A stretch of DNA of 64,000 bases from Alisma plantago-aquatica (GCA_963693085.1 OY856412.1:1130533744-1130597743); one strand, 5' to 3'; numbered from the stretch's first letter, positions 12,060 to 24,245 are shown. Notes: generated by a model from the sequence alone, not told the origin. Translations and numbers: made by a program.

Positions 12060-14130
12060 CGGCAAGGTATATATAGTTAGGGATAAGTGTGTTTATGTAT
12101 GCATACATATTTATATGTATGCACCTAACTACCAAAATAGTCAAATTCATATCAAAATAAACATGTATATGCGTGTTTGTGTGTGCTATAACATCCATAG
12201 AATATGATTTCCGAGTATAGATATATGATTAGAACAATTTGGTTACATATATAAGGTAAACACAAATTGCACGTGTGGATAACAAGCTTAAATTACCGAA
12301 AGGTGACGCAGTGCAACTAGAAACAATTGATTGTAAAAGAAAAAGTTTGGTCAATAGTAGTAACAATATTATAGCTACAAAGAAATATTAGTGGACTAAA
12401 AATACAATAATTAATTGAAGCTAGCTCGCCAATATTTATTAAATATTAAAATATGTTGTAATATAATGCATAGGTATTATCATGATTTAAGGATACCGAT
12501 AATATGTAGTAACTATAAACAACGCAACATAAATTGCTATTTAAATATATTTGGTTTGACTTTTTATTAAAAAAAATCCAAACCTTTATTTTGTTCATTA
12601 CCAATAAAAGATTTAATTTTTATATAATGTAATTTAAGTGGTCTCATATGTCCAACATAATTGAATTTTGGAATACATGGTTAAGTGCTCATAAGTTTGG
12701 AAGGATCTAGGATCAATATCTAGTTTTGAGAGGCATGGGAACATTATGATAAGTTGGTTTGTTCCTGTTTGGTTTGATTTGGTTCGATTGGTCCAACCGA
12801 TCTTGTTGTAGGCTCTATTGGTTTATTAGCCAAAAATATTGTGAAGGCTTTTAAACGTTGCATACCACTGCTCAGTGGCTCAACCAGTCCGATCAGGCAG
12901 TCTGATTCTTTTTTTGAGTAAATTGTTCACTTTAATTCCTCCTAATCATATGTGAGATCTATCCAAGTTGATCTCATTTTCCTCGTAATATAGCACATTT
13001 CTTTTCCTTTCCTAATCAAGTTTACTTTCATTTTCATTTCTTTTCTCGCTCTTTTAAATAATCAATTATCTATTACAAACAAGACCTTTTAAGTAAAAAA
13101 AATTAAATTATGAGCTAACCCTCAAATAAATTCTAAGCCAAAGATTTTTTTTATTTATTTTTCCTGTGTTTCCAGTTCTCTCGTAATCATTACAAAAGTA
13201 CTCGTTACTGTTGTACTTTCGAACCTACGTGAGATTTACTCAGGCGGAATTTGCAATCTGATTATCGAGTCTTCCTACTTGATAAACATGGTTCTCACTT
13301 GTCTCTATATAAGCCCTGCGGTTTTTTGAAAATTGGTTTTTCCATGTGACCACCATTTTCTTCCTTGTTTTGATCAAGTGTGTTTTGAGACATCATTAGA
13401 TTATTTCACCTACATTCCCACTTATAGTTTGTCCGGTAGAACTTATCTACATTAAAATAGTGTTTAATTAAAATTTCTCCTCACAACTTTAACCATATCA
13501 TAATATATGCTTTATTGATATTATCAAAAAAAAATATTGGTTTAAAGTTGATGTATCTATATCCTGGCGCCTCTAACATTCTATAAATGAATCGCAATTC
13601 ACAGATATATGAACACTGTCTTTAGCTTCAGTATATAAAACCAGTTTTATGCATGGTCTAAGATCTTTTACGATCATTGTCACAACCAACATGGACCAAG
13701 TTGCCATCAATGTTGGCTTTGGACACAACTTTAATGGGCCGTTCGGATCATACCACTTATGCTATCGATAGTTTACATATAAAATTATGCTTAGATTAAT
13801 GGCTAATAGATAACTTACGTATTTGCTCCAGCATCTTTTTATTGCATATACACGGTTGTTAGAATCACCAGCTTTATCTGGGTTTTCTATATATGTTACT
13901 TTCCATCAAAACCACTGCACGCTCAGCAGTCCCGGGCAGTTGGAATTCCACTCCGTGCCTCATAATTCATTGCTGCTTTCTTACACACGATTTAAATGGC
14001 CAGATCCAAACAGCCCTTTATGTCAAGAACAGGATCAAAGCTGTGTCAACCACCCTTGGCTAACACGCAGCAACCTGAAGTTAGCTAAATGTGCTTAATT
14101 AGCCATATCCAAGAAGAGGAAAAGCCCAAT
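12060..14130. other. AT-rich region, nothing firm
   Basis: No gene recognised. The stretch 12760-12910 has GGTTCGATTGGTCCAACCG-like repeated words that may be one end of an old hAT-type element, but no partner was found. A 91-codon frame at 13823-14098 has no recognisable domain. Confidence 0.4.
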
Positions 14131-14893
14131 AATGTTATCACGCCTTCACTTAAGAAATTGATCCGATCTATAATGAAATCACAAGTCGGAAACTCAACAT
14201 TCAGATTGTTTGCATAGTACTCTTGCACCGACGATGTGCAAGTGATGCAGTCAACAATACCTTACCTTGTTCTCCACATGTTCGGTTTATGTTTCACTTG
14301 GCTTTGAAACTACCCTATGATTTCATTTGGTATGAATGACGGCCTATACACTATAAGAATGTGTTGTGGTAAATTATGGACATAGCTTGAGAAAACATTG
14401 TTGACGGGAGATTGCCCGCCAAAATCCAAAAATAAGGTAAAAAAAATGTCCTTGAATAATAAGAAAATTTTCAAAGTATAATGCACCCGTTCATCTGAAT
14501 GTCTTGATTACAAGTCATTTGTCTGAATTGTAGTTAAATAGAGGTCGTGCTTAATATCAAAATTGAATGATATAGAGTGGAACAAGAAACAAAAGCGTAA
14601 GACACCTGCAAAAGTGTCCATACCCCCTTCACGAAAACATTAGCATGTATGCAAAACCATCACTAACAATACTAAGTGTGCATGTGCATGACCAGACACG
14701 AACATTTACAAAAGTGATCCAAACCATTTAACAGACATACCACATAGACCACATTCCCACCTAAACTGGACTCCAGCAAGCCTAATGCGATTAGAGGTAA
14801 CTTATTCACCAAATAATGTCTGTAACAATGGATGCCGTACTTGTACAAATTATGAAACAAATGGATGTCGTACAAGAAAGGAGACCAAGTAGT
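14130..14893 (-). other. 3' flank / possible 3'UTR of the host gene
   Basis: Sequence immediately downstream, on the minus strand, of the stop codon at 14894-14896. The first 250 bases are of moderate GC and may be 3'UTR. No clear AATAAA signal was found. The rest has no recognised feature. Confidence 0.35.
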
Positions 14894-14944
14894 TTAGTCT
14901 ACTGGGACCTCAACTTCCATCTTCAAGCCTGTGTTGCCAAGAAC
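14894..14944 (-). CDS. 3'-terminal exon of an unidentified host gene
   Basis: On the minus strand a good acceptor (TTATATTTCCAG) precedes a 51-nt exon that encodes VLGNTGLKMEVEVPVD and a TAA stop. It has no codon disruption. It follows in phase 0 from the exon at 38248-38322, whose last residues are LDDFIK, giving a natural reading DDFIK-VLGNTG. The joined stretch looks like the end of an EF-hand-like calcium-binding region (Asp/Glu-rich, DDF preceded by an amphipathic helix), but I cannot name the protein. The gene is on the minus strand, with the intron between the two exons filled by transposons. Evidence is from splice signals, open frame and phase; no transcript is available. Confidence 0.6.
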   Translation of the reverse strand, partial: VLGNTGLKMEVEVPVD

Positions 14945-15093
14945 CTGGAAATATAAAGCAAATTAATATAGACGTGAACTTGTGGCAGAACTGAAAATAA
15001 GACAACCCGTAACCTAAACAAAGCTATAACATGTTAAATATTATAAGATTAAGTCTATACACTATGCAGGCCAGATATCTAATCAATACCACT

Positions 15094-15821
15094 TACGGCT
15101 GTAAATGAGTACGGGTAGACCCGCGGACCCGCGAATCCGGACCCTTTAGAAACATGTCACGAGTCTAAACTTTTGGACCCGCAGAACTGTGGACCCGCAT
15201 ACCCATGGACCCCCATATAAGCGGGTCCACTAATGGGTATGCTCCCAAATCAGCAGACACACGTACCCGCTATACATAGATAACTACTTAAATAATATAT
15301 TATTGTATCGTAATTTACTAGTCTAATTAATATAGTACTTGAGATTACATATTACTCTAATTATAATAAGGTTAAGCTAGTCATCTACTTGAGAATTAAC
15401 TATTTTAATTACAATCATGAGCAAAATATGTAAACTTAAAATTAAAACAGTTACATGATATACTATACAATTAAACATTATGACGATGACTACAAATATG
15501 TATATTATTGAGTGAACTAATCTTCAATCTACGAAGTATTATGTTATTAAATATAACTATTTCATGTTTATATCATATATAATAGCAATATCTTATTATA
15601 TTAGAATATATGGACAGTCTTATTTTTTCATATATAAATAATATGGTGTTTAATAGAACCACGCACCCGCATACCTGCACCGTAGACCCGCTATTATTGA
15701 GGGGTACGGGTATGGTGCGGGTCTAGATTTTTATAATGCAGGTCTAGAACCGGAATCGGACCCGCTAAATTAAATCGGTATAGAAATGGGTATGGTCGTA
15801 CCCGCACCGTTTACACCCCTA
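15094..15821. mobile_element. hAT-like non-autonomous element, ACCCGC/GCGGGT motif
   Basis: Left end TACGGCTGTAAA and right end (reversed) TAGGGGTGTAAA agree at 10 of 12 bases, and the 8-bp sequence ATACCACT flanks both sides exactly (15086-15093 and 15822-15829). Both subterminal regions (15110-15275 and 15660-15810) are full of GACCCGC / ACGGGTA motifs; the 400-bp middle is AT-rich. No coding capacity. The 8-bp duplication and TAGGGGTGTAAA end are typical of the hAT superfamily. Confidence 0.8.
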
Positions 15822-16179
15822 ATACCACTGATGCAGGTACCACTAATTTGAAAGCAACATATAAGTTTTGGGTTGCACCAATGTAATTCTTAGATGTCTG
15901 AAAGCACCAAGACATTTTGTATTCAGAATCATAGTTCTTTTTTTAGGGTTGGAATCATAATCCTTTTATTTCATAAGCACTTGCTCAATCTTAGCAGAAA
16001 ATTTGCTGGTTTTGAGGAGATGTAATTCTAAGTGAAGCGGCCAATGGCCCAGGAGTCTGGAGGAGTATCTCTAGTTTCAATAATAACCACCCTTAGATTG
16101 TTGCTAGTTGCTTCAACCAAGGAGCTCACTGCCTCTGGTTGGGCAACTAGACGCTTGCCCAACTGTCTAGTGAAGTTTT

Positions 16180-16505
16180 CTTTTAATTATATTTCACCTA
16201 TATACTCATATTCTATTTTAGGAAGCATGGCTTTCCAGAGGCTCCCATGAAAAACTGACACGTGTCCAACACAGTGGACACACCTAGACACGGGGCGGAC
16301 AAACGAAAAACATGTCCACGGCATGTCTTGTCAGACACGTCTTTTAATTATATTTACCTATATACTCATATTCTATTTTAGGAAGCACGGACATTTTCCA
16401 GAGGCTTCCGTGGCCGTCCAGGACAGGTGTCCAACTTCGACAGAGTGGACATGCCTGGACACGGGGCGGAGACACAAAAAATGCGTCCACAACGTGTCCC
16501 TGTCG
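16180..16505. repeat. 161-bp tandem duplication with GGACAC/GTGTCC motifs
   Basis: Two diverged copies beginning CTTTTAATTATATTT at 16180 and 16341. Each contains TATACTCATATTCTATTTTAG, then GGAAGCAYGG and several GTGTCC/GGACAC and ACACGGGGCGGA words. It resembles the ends of the GGAAGCATGGACA element at 39070-39695, so it is probably a rearranged hAT-like end. Its own target duplication was not found. Confidence 0.6.
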
Positions 16506-16880
16506 GACACATGTCCTAGACGACCACAACTTCCTGTCACAAGTGTCCTTGTAATTCTACCTCCTCATCATCTTTGACCCATCTCATCCTTTTTGGATCA
16601 TCTCTTCTTCCTTCTCCTTAAATGTCTTCCCTTCTACTTCCTCATGTTCTAGTAATGGTCTCCCCTTCCTCACCACCACAAAAATATGTCCAAAAGTAGC
16701 ACACGCCCTCTACTATCTCTACTATTAATGTCCACTCCTCTTTCATCAACTAATTTAGCACATGTCACCCTCCTACACCACCACAAGCTTAATGACACTA
16801 TGATTTAACACGCATCCTCTTCTCCTATGTGAATCTTGTCTTTTCACTTTGCTTATATAAACATCATCTTCCTCTATCAC

Positions 16881-17976
16881 CAGTGGCGAAGTCAGAAGTT
16901 GAAAATGGGTGAGGCCTCAAATATCACAGATTGACTTCTTATAAGTACATATATAGAAGACCAATTCGTTATTACTTTAAAAAGAAATAATAATAGCTAA
17001 GAAAGGGTTTGCTACTCAAGAGGCTTTGCACTACTGGTAGGGCAACAATAGTTCAAGTGAAAAAGTCAATCAGCATTATAGTCGAGATTGAGTAGCATAT
17101 TTGAGACTACAGTTGAGGAATGTTGAGAGGATTTGCCGAGACTAGTCTGAGCAAGAAACACGGGATCAAGTCTTCCACATGGTCTAGGTTATAATACTTG
17201 ATTGAAATTCATGAGGAGCTTGGTTGAGCCTGCACAACCGTTACTCACGTTTTTGCTCTCAGTGCAAGTGTAGCTTATGATTTTACCAAATGTACAGTTG
17301 TTTTTCCATGGTGTCTCAGTGCTTCTCAGACATATCTGAACGCCATTGATTCAGCGGCCCTGCTCGATGAAATATCACATCAAGTTGTCTTTATAGGAGT
17401 ACTTGGTTGATGAATATGCTATTTATAATAACCTATTTTCTATTGCCTCCTGATCACAATAGTTGACTCATGCAAAATGAAGCTTCCAGGGATGAGAGGT
17501 TCGTCAAGCATATGCCGAAAGAAATTTGGTTCTAGTTCTAGACATCAGGTTCTACATCCATTGTCTCTTGATTTTCAGGATTCTTCTGAATCATCCTTGA
17601 CGCCCAACAAAATAAATCAAACACATGGAAAATGCTAATTAAAATACTTAGAACTAATAAGATAATAGTGTAGTCGCATCACCTCAATGATAGGAAAAAA
17701 TATGAATCTAAGAAATGCACAGAGTTGCAGGCAGCTGTGGGCAAGATACGTAGGTCACTCACTTCCTTGGCAGGAGGATCGATAAGCTACGACAAGCATA
17801 TGAGACTAACTACACTGGGTCAAGGTGAGCAATGAGTATAAGCACCAATGAACACAAGGAAAGCAAACATTAGTTAATGACTTTTACCAGCTAGACCAGC
17901 CTACACATAAAGAGTTTTCTACAGAAAATTGGGTGAGGCTTTTGCCGCATGAGACCTCAATGTGGCTCCGCCACTG
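16881..17976. mobile_element. hAT-like non-autonomous element, CAGTGGCGNAG ends
   Basis: Left end CAGTGGCGAAGTCA; right end reversed CAGTGGCGGAGCCA. Flanks TCTATCAC (16873-16880) and TCTTTCAC (17977-17984) differ at one of eight bases. GGGTGAGGCYT appears inside each end. CAGTGGCGGAGCCA is a common plant hAT terminus. The 0.9-kb interior (about 17010-17900) is of moderate GC and could be captured genomic sequence, but no frame is recognisable and no transposase was seen. Confidence 0.78.
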
Positions 17977-17984
17977 TCTTTCAC

Positions 17985-18778
17985 ATCACTAATAGTCAAA
18001 TTTCATTGTTCTCAAATATACATAGTACTTTTAAAATTTTATTGTTCTTAAATTGTTATTGTGACTTTTTTAGGATATAAATTGTGTGTTTGTTTCATAC
18101 TTCAATTTTATCGACATATATGGGTTTGATTTCACAGTGATTTGCAATATAAGCTTGATTTATATGTGAACATATTGTGACATTGATTGTTCTCTTTAAT
18201 TGTACTTTTTGCTTGAATTGGGAAATGAGTACGGTATCATTGCAATTTTAAGTGATGGATGGGTTTGATTTCCACACACACACATGTATATACTTTTGAA
18301 TTAGAACATGTGATTTAACTTTCTTTATATGCTTGTAGATCTTTTAGTGTCTCAACAGTAATTATATATACATAGACAATCATATAATATACATATAATT
18401 TGTTTTACCGTGGCTCGAATCATGTTTGTGTCCCATATTTTCACAAATCATCATGTATCATGCCCATATTTTTGTTTTTGTTTGTGCTTCCTAGATTCTA
18501 ATGTATATATAAGAAATTTAGCCTTTGTTTTGAGCATTGTGACTCTTAGCATGCTAAGCAAATCTTAGTTATTTATATTTTAATGCCCTAAAACAATGTA
18601 GGAAGAGTCACCTAAAGTAGACCCTAGGCATCTGGGTAGGCGAAGTTCCCTTGGGCGCCAAGATGCCCAAGTATGTGCCTCGTCAATCATGGTTACTAAC
18701 TTAGTATAAAGGTTTGACCCATTTAAACCTGGATCATTCTAGCATGCATATGAAACTTTTATTTGGTCATGTCATAAA
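17985..18778. other. AT-rich spacer, with a possible transposon end at 18600-18690
   Basis: No gene. Bases 18600-18690 contain CCTAGGCATCTGGGTAGGCGAAG and GGGCGCCAAGATGCCC-like words, similar in style to the GGCCTAGGC element at 43726, but it is single-ended. Confidence 0.4.
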
Positions 18779-18783
18779 ATTAC

Positions 18784-19004
18784 TGTGAAAATGATGAGTG
18801 GGGAAAACCCCCTCATGTAGGTGTTTCTTATATCTTATTGATAGGAGGCAGCCACCCTTTCCTATAAATAGAATAAGGGGGAAGCATACAGACACTGGGA
18901 CAAACCCTAATGGACCAATACACAGTTGGGCCCATATTACAAATTAGACTAAACAAAACTTAAGTAAACAGACTAAACCACTTAAGTAAATAGACACTCT
19001 AACA
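18784..19004 (-). repeat. 3' LTR of the non-autonomous LTR element
   Basis: Starts TGTGAAAATG and ends CTCTAACA in plus orientation (TG...CA). It shares with the other LTR the stretch 'ggaggcagccaccctttcc', the TATA-like TATAAATAGRATAAGGGGG and 'ccaatacacagttgggccc'. It carries a short insertion (cagacactgggacaaacc) absent from the other copy. The polypurine tract lies at 19005-19018. Confidence 0.88.
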
Positions 19005-19299
19005 CCCCCCCTCAAGCTGGAATTTGGGAGAATCCCAAGTCAGCTTGCAAAGAGACAGGCAAACAAACTAAATAGAATAAAAAGATAACCAAGCCCATAC
19101 AAGAATTTCTCCCCACAATGTTACAATAAGTCACTCAAGCACTCAAATACTAAAAGACTCCCCCTCAAGTAGATACTCCAAAGCAGCAAATATCCAACAG
19201 GCATAGGGCCTCTTGATCATCATTATGGCATCTGGAGCACACAAAAGAATAGCGGATAGGCACCAAGATCTTCATCGCAGTCGTCGTAGTAGTAGTCAG

Positions 19300-19760
19300 A
19301 GAGTGTTGGATCACAAGTCTTAGAGAGTGCTAGGTCACATGAAGCAGCAATAGTTGACATGTAAACAAAGCACAGACGAACCAGAGAGTGTTGGATAACA
19401 GTAGAAGAAAGTCAACATGCACACAAAGCATGGACAAGCAGAGTTAACATGCACAAAGCACGGACAAGCCAGAGAGTGTTGGCACACAGAAACAAAAGTC
19501 ACGACGTAGGCGGGTAGAGGACCAATGTGAAGTAGCAAACAAGTAAATAACTCCAATATGCAATGTAGACGAAGCTTAATGTAAAGTCAGCAACAAAAGT
19601 CTTCATCATCTTCCCTCTTCATAAAGTATCCATCACAGTAGAAGACATCAAAGTCCAGAGAGGTGCTTGTTCATTAAGTCCAGAGAGTGTTGGTTCACAG
19701 TAGAAAGTCAACGTGCAAACTAAGCACGGACAGCAGACAGTGCAAAAGCACATAGCAGCA
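19300..19760. repeat. Internal degenerate tandem repeats, CAGAGAGTGTTGG units
   Basis: The words CAGAGAGTGTTGGWTCACA and AGTCAACATGCACACAAAGCA recur at irregular 40-90 bp spacing (for example near 19300, 19383, 19412, 19446, 19471, 19679 and 19705). They are part of the non-coding interior of the LTR element. Role unknown. Confidence 0.65.
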
Positions 19761-20519
19761 AGTAAAATGTGTTAATCATAGCACAAGTAGCAAGCATGAC
19801 GTCCCAGTATGTAACAATAGAAGGATCCACATAGACAAAAAGGAAGACCACATAGTAGCTGAAGGATCCATATAGTATATGTAGCACGAAGATCCATAGA
19901 AAAACAATAAAAGTGGCATGAAGATCCATATAGCAGCATAATTGAATTCTTCTTCTTCTTTCTTCAACTCCTCCATCTCATCTCTTCCCTCTACTTGTCA
20001 TCCTCTATTCTTCCTCTTACGCCAACCACGAAAAGAATGAAGAGTGGTTGGAGTGGAGAGTCAAAAACAATGGTAGAGGTAGAGTTGTGTAGGCAAATAT
20101 GTGGAGGTAACTGGAAACACGAGTCAAGGTACAATATCACTTGATTACCTAGATCCGAATAGAAAAATAAATGGATCTTTTTACGACCCGAAAAGAGATT
20201 TGTTTGGCCCTTAGGCTGACAAATCTGAGAGTGCGGGGGCGGAGTCCCCGAAAAAAAATTAGATTAGGTCAAAAAATAGTAGGATCAATAGGTTCAATAT
20301 GTATATCGGAGTGGAACAAGTATTGAGGAGGTAAGCAAAAGGTAAGTAGGGCTGAAAGACTAGGGCTGTAAAAAGAAAATTATAAATTTGCAGAAAAGGG
20401 AAGATAATTGTTGTTGGTAAAAAAGGATAGAAGCACGACATATATAGAACCTTCTGCCATGAGTAGATGATGTAGCACGCCAAGATGTAGCAACAAAAAG
20501 CAGCGGATACGGCGTGTCA

Positions 20520-20940
20520 GTGAAGAGACGTGTCGTGTTGCAAATCAGTAGACAGGTCAGCAGTAGTCAACGTCAATAGAAGCAGGCGACACGTCATATC
20601 GAGGAAGAGACATGTCGTGTTAGTTGACACAGTAAGCAGCATAAGCAAACGACACGTCGGGTCGGTAAGAGACACGTCGTGTCTGCTATCACAGTAGCAG
20701 CAGTAAGCGTCGGCAAGAAGCAGGCGACACGCAGTGCTAGTTGACAAGGTTCGGGAGAGTAAGGTAGCAACACATCGTGTCGTAAAATGGCACGCCTTGT
20801 AGGTTGCGCGGAAGAAAATGCCAGCGAAGCAGGAAACACCGTGTAAAAAATTTGACACGACGTGTCTCGCATCGTGACGGTAGATTTGTCAAAGCAGATG
20901 CATGCTGACACGTGTTTCAAAGCAACACGACGTGTTATGG
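20520..20940. repeat. Array of near-palindromes of type ACACGWCGTGT
   Basis: About eleven copies of a short dyad such as GACACGTCGTGTC, GACACGACGTGTC or ACACGACGTGTT occur at 15-75 bp spacing (near 20528, 20588, 20608, 20650, 20671, 20727, 20769, 20789, 20855, 20908 and 20926). GC content is well above the flanks. Frames read through it encode low-complexity Cys/Thr/Leu-rich peptides and are not convincing genes. Confidence 0.75.
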
Positions 20941-21453
20941 TGGCGAACCGTCAACAGAAAGTTCGAGCAGTAGCAAAAAAGATGGAGAATTCCTTCAAGA
21001 CTCCACCAAAGCAATATAGAGGATGAAGTATCCCCAACATAGCAAAAATAGGACATTTTTCCTTTATGTAGGATTAGATCTCAATAGGGGTGGATACATG
21101 AATGATGTAGGATAGCGACAGCATCATATAAGGAGGCAACGACGGCTCCTCCAAGCGAGCAACAATGGCGGCGGCAACATGGAAGGTAGAAGGTGGCGGT
21201 TACAATGTAAATGATGGAGGCAAGAAAGATCTTTGGTGGCGGCACCATAGCAAGCAGCAACTTCAAGATGCATTTTGTTGTTGTGAAGATGAAGATGGCT
21301 TGAAGGAGACAACTCCAAGAAGAAGCAAAGATAGAAAATCCCAGCAAGAAGCCATCAGCAGTGCCTAGCGGCGGCGGTGGCAACCGCCCGCAAGGGGAGG
21401 CAACTCTCCTTTGCACTCTCTCTCTCTCTTAGGGTTTGGGGCAGCACAGGACC

Positions 21454-21469
21454 GGTTGCTCTGATACCA
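21454..21469 (-). other. Primer-binding site (initiator Met tRNA)
   Basis: Minus-strand TGGTATCAGAGCAACC directly follows the 5' LTR, the standard PBS of plant copia-type elements complementary to the 3' end of tRNA-iMet. Confidence 0.9.
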
Positions 21470-21674
21470 TGTGAAAAACGAAGATATGGTGGGGGAATCC
21501 CCTTGTGTAGGTGTTTTTCTTATTTCTTATTGATAGGAGGCAGCCACCCTTTCCTATAAATAGGATAAGGGGGAAGCATAACTCTAATAGGCCAATACAC
21601 AGTTGGGCCCACATTACAAATAGACTAAACAGAACTTAAGTAATAGACTAAACCACTTAGGTAAGACACTAACA
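21470..21674 (-). repeat. 5' LTR of the non-autonomous LTR element
   Basis: TGTGAAAAAC...CACTAACA in plus orientation, next to the PBS on the inside and ATTAC on the outside. It carries the TATAAATAGGATAAGG box shared with the other LTR. Confidence 0.88.
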
Positions 21675-21679
21675 ATTAC

Positions 21680-22240
21680 AATATATTATATTGGGCTCAG
21701 ACGGTGTCTTTAAGTTCAATCATCTCCACCAAGGTGTCGTTCAGCATCAAGGAAAGCAGCACACGCGTGTTAGCCCCGAGTAGCATTGCCAAAATTTGCT
21801 TATATAGAAATTGCAAGATTATCATAAATACAAATAAAAGAAGCAACAGAAATCTCCGATAAACGGGCTTCAACTTGTAATGTATATCGACCACAAACCT
21901 ATAATATCCAAGATTCAAGTGCATGACAGAGCCAACTACTGGTTGATCACTCGATTGGCCAGATGAATGGTAAGGACTCTTCTTTATTAAATAAAAAGAT
22001 TATTGATGTGATTGACATGGCAACGACACAAGTAATCAATTATTAGTTATTCTATATTTTTTTACTAGGTTACTATAGGCTCTATAATAATGGTTGTGAG
22101 TTGTATAGCTAGCCAGTTTTGCAACACCCAAATCATTCAGAATAATCAAACAAGCGATGTACTTTTGTGCAATAGGTAACCAGTGTCTAAGGGCATGCAA
22201 GTCCAATGGTGTTGAGCAATTAACTTGATATTTTATTATT
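21680..22240. other. Spacer, nothing recognised
   Basis: AT-rich sequence with short frames only; no terminal repeats or domains seen. Confidence 0.4.
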
Positions 22241-22247
22241 AAAATCA

Positions 22248-22690
22248 ATTACAGGACCTCTCTTATTATATGAGGTGAGAGATGTAATACCAAAAAGAAA
22301 AAAACCAATGGACTAAAAGTGTAAAGAAGAAAAGAGGAAAACGTACATAAAGCACAATTAATTAATTATATCTTAACATTCCTCCTCAAGATGGAGCATA
22401 GATGTATAATAATGAATCTGGACTTTGGATGAAACTTTGTCAAAATATAGCAGGTTGCTCCTTGGTCCTGATGTAGGGAATAGAAATACATCTACACACA
22501 ATTGCCTCTTTCAAAATGACATTTCACCTCTATATGTTTGGTCCGCTCGTGAAAAGTAGGATTGCTAGCAACAAAGATAGAGGCCTTATTGAGAAGGTGG
22601 TCAATCGTGTCAAAGTCCGCAAGAGGAAGAATGCATGAGCAGGAATGTCAATGGCAGCAGCACCAGCCCTGAAGAGCATATGTTCGGGTG
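22248..22690 (-). pseudogene. Copia remnant: 3' LTR plus end of RNase H
   Basis: The LTR-like part ends at 22378 (TCTTAACA in plus orientation; its outer limit near 22248 is uncertain) and is followed by the polypurine tract CCTCCTCAAGATGGAGC (read on plus). Beyond it the minus strand encodes [19 protein letters not shown], the conserved C-terminal RNase H motif of copia polyproteins, then stops and frameshifts. The rest of the element is missing, probably lost by deletion. Confidence 0.75.
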
Positions 22691-22699
22691 CGATTTGAA

Positions 22700-23190
22700 G
22701 ATTTACTTTCTCTAAAAAAAAAGGAAGGATATCCCCATGACTATCATCAAAGTGATGGGTTCAACCAAAGAACTATATTGTAGTCGGTGGTGGTCTAGTT
22801 CGGACTCTACCCCCCATCGATTTGCTAGCCCTCTATGATCCTAATGGAAGAGGTTGAAACAACAGAGATCATCGCCTGACAAGGTACCTCTATTGCGACT
22901 AACACTTTCAAGGTCAGCAAAACATTGTAATGCGTGGAAACTCTCATGCAAATCGCACATTATACATGGAAGAGTCTATCTATTTGTATGTGGTCATCCC
23001 TGCTTTTTGAATCCATCAATTCTTACGGGCCCATGTGAGATACGTAATTACTTGAAATTTATTTGTATTCGTCTTGAAATGAATGTAAGATTTCAAAAGG
23101 GTTGGGTTCTTTAACCAAACTTTAATAGTTGAACAATTTCTCTAATTTAGGCTTTCTACTAAGATTCTCTTCATTTCCGAATCATATACC
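22700..23190. other. Unassigned segment
   Basis: Moderately complex sequence with a short 86-codon frame on plus (22854-23114) that has no recognised domain; possibly the remainder of the adjacent copia or an older repeat. Confidence 0.3.
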
Positions 23191-23194
23191 CTTT

Positions 23195-24245
23195 GGCCCC
23201 GTTTGGTTTGCAGGATTAGTGATAGGAAGAGATTATAAGCCCATTAGTAATTGTAGTGTCATGTTTGTTTGCGTTAAAATCTTAATAGGATTGGATCCCC
23301 ATTGCACAAGAAACCTGGCTCATTGGGACTTTGAAGTTCCGAGTGACCCCTAGGTACTTGCGCAGTATAAGATCTCTCAAAGACCCAGACATCGTCCCCG
23401 GCTTCCGACCCTTTTTCCTCTCTGGTTCCGCTCCCCTTGCGCCTGCCGCCATAAATCGTTCGCTTGCGCCATCGGCTTTTGTTCATCATTCAGGTTCGTT
23501 TCCTCCTAATTGTTGTCCGTATTTTTCTCCTCTTCTATGTCGTCCGCTTGCGCTCATTCACGTACTTCCTCCTTCCGCATCCATCGTCTGCTTGTATCAC
23601 CGTCTTTTATTCGTCATGCAGGTTTGTTTTGGCATGGTCGTCGTCTGTATTTTCTCTTCTGTGTCATCAGGTTTTCGCTCATCCACATACTTCTCCTTTT
23701 CGAAAAACATCTTTCTTACATCTCGACTATTCTTATACTTCTGATTCTCTCAGTCAATTCGTCAATCCGTTCTCCTAATCATCACAATCTTTGCAATGTG
23801 CTCCAACAAACAACCCATTGACCGCGTTCTTCTTTCCAAATACAATTCTTATTCCGTTAATTGCCAGTCCACAATCTTCTCCCATTTTTCAATTTCTTTT
23901 CTTTCTCCCAGTCTTTCTCCCTCTCTTCAAGTTCTGCTAGAAGCAACCGGCAACGATCCATCACTCAATATTTTTTTGGCACATAGGAAATAGAGGTCAT
24001 GGTTTATAAAACCAGATTCCGACAACAAATCATTGATTCACCCGGTAGTATCCACTTCACAAATGTTCATCATGATGCACTGCCAAATAAATATAAATGT
24101 TAAGTTAGACTTTGATGCTAATCCTATCCTTAGTTGCATCCAAACATAGGATCATAAATAAACAAATCTCATCCTATTGATGTACTTCCCATCCTTTCTC
24201 CTTTCATATCCCATGCTAATCCTTTCCAACAAACCAAACGGGGCC
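23195..24245. mobile_element. PIF/Harbinger-like MITE, 1.05 kb
   Basis: Perfect 16-bp terminal inverted repeat GGCCCCGTTTGGTTTG (23195-23210) and CAAACCAAACGGGGCC (24230-24245), with TTT flanking both sides (23192-23194, 24246-24248). Both ends continue with a GGATTAG word. The interior 23330-24000 is C/T-rich on plus and has overlapping open frames of 100-140 codons rich in Ser/Phe/Leu with no known domain. No transposase. The termini resemble Tourist-type elements; TTT is unusual for that group (TWA is usual). Confidence 0.78.

Larger units (their letters stand above)
18784..21674 (-). mobile_element. Non-autonomous LTR retrotransposon, 2.9 kb, ATTAC target duplication
   Basis: Two LTRs in direct orientation, flanked on both sides by ATTAC (18779-18783 and 21675-21679). 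Reading on the minus strand: 5' LTR 21674-21470, primer-binding site TGGTATCAGAGCAACC right after it, a 2.5-kb interior, a G-rich polypurine tract, then the 3' LTR 19004-18784. The interior has no gag or pol domain in any frame, so it must depend on proteins from another element, presumably a copia given the PBS and 5-bp duplication. The interior carries its own repeats (see separate entries). Confidence 0.88.

Noticed and set aside
13823..14098. 91-codon frame as a host gene
   Set aside because: No recognisable domain, no splice context linking it to the nearby exon, opposite strand.
20520..20940. CRISPR array
   Set aside because: The units are short variable palindromes with uneven spacing inside a plant LTR element, not direct repeats with uniform spacers.
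21081..21614. Several overlapping open frames of 60-111 codons on both strands
   Set aside because: They fall in the leader and PBS region of the non-autonomous LTR element and show no domain.
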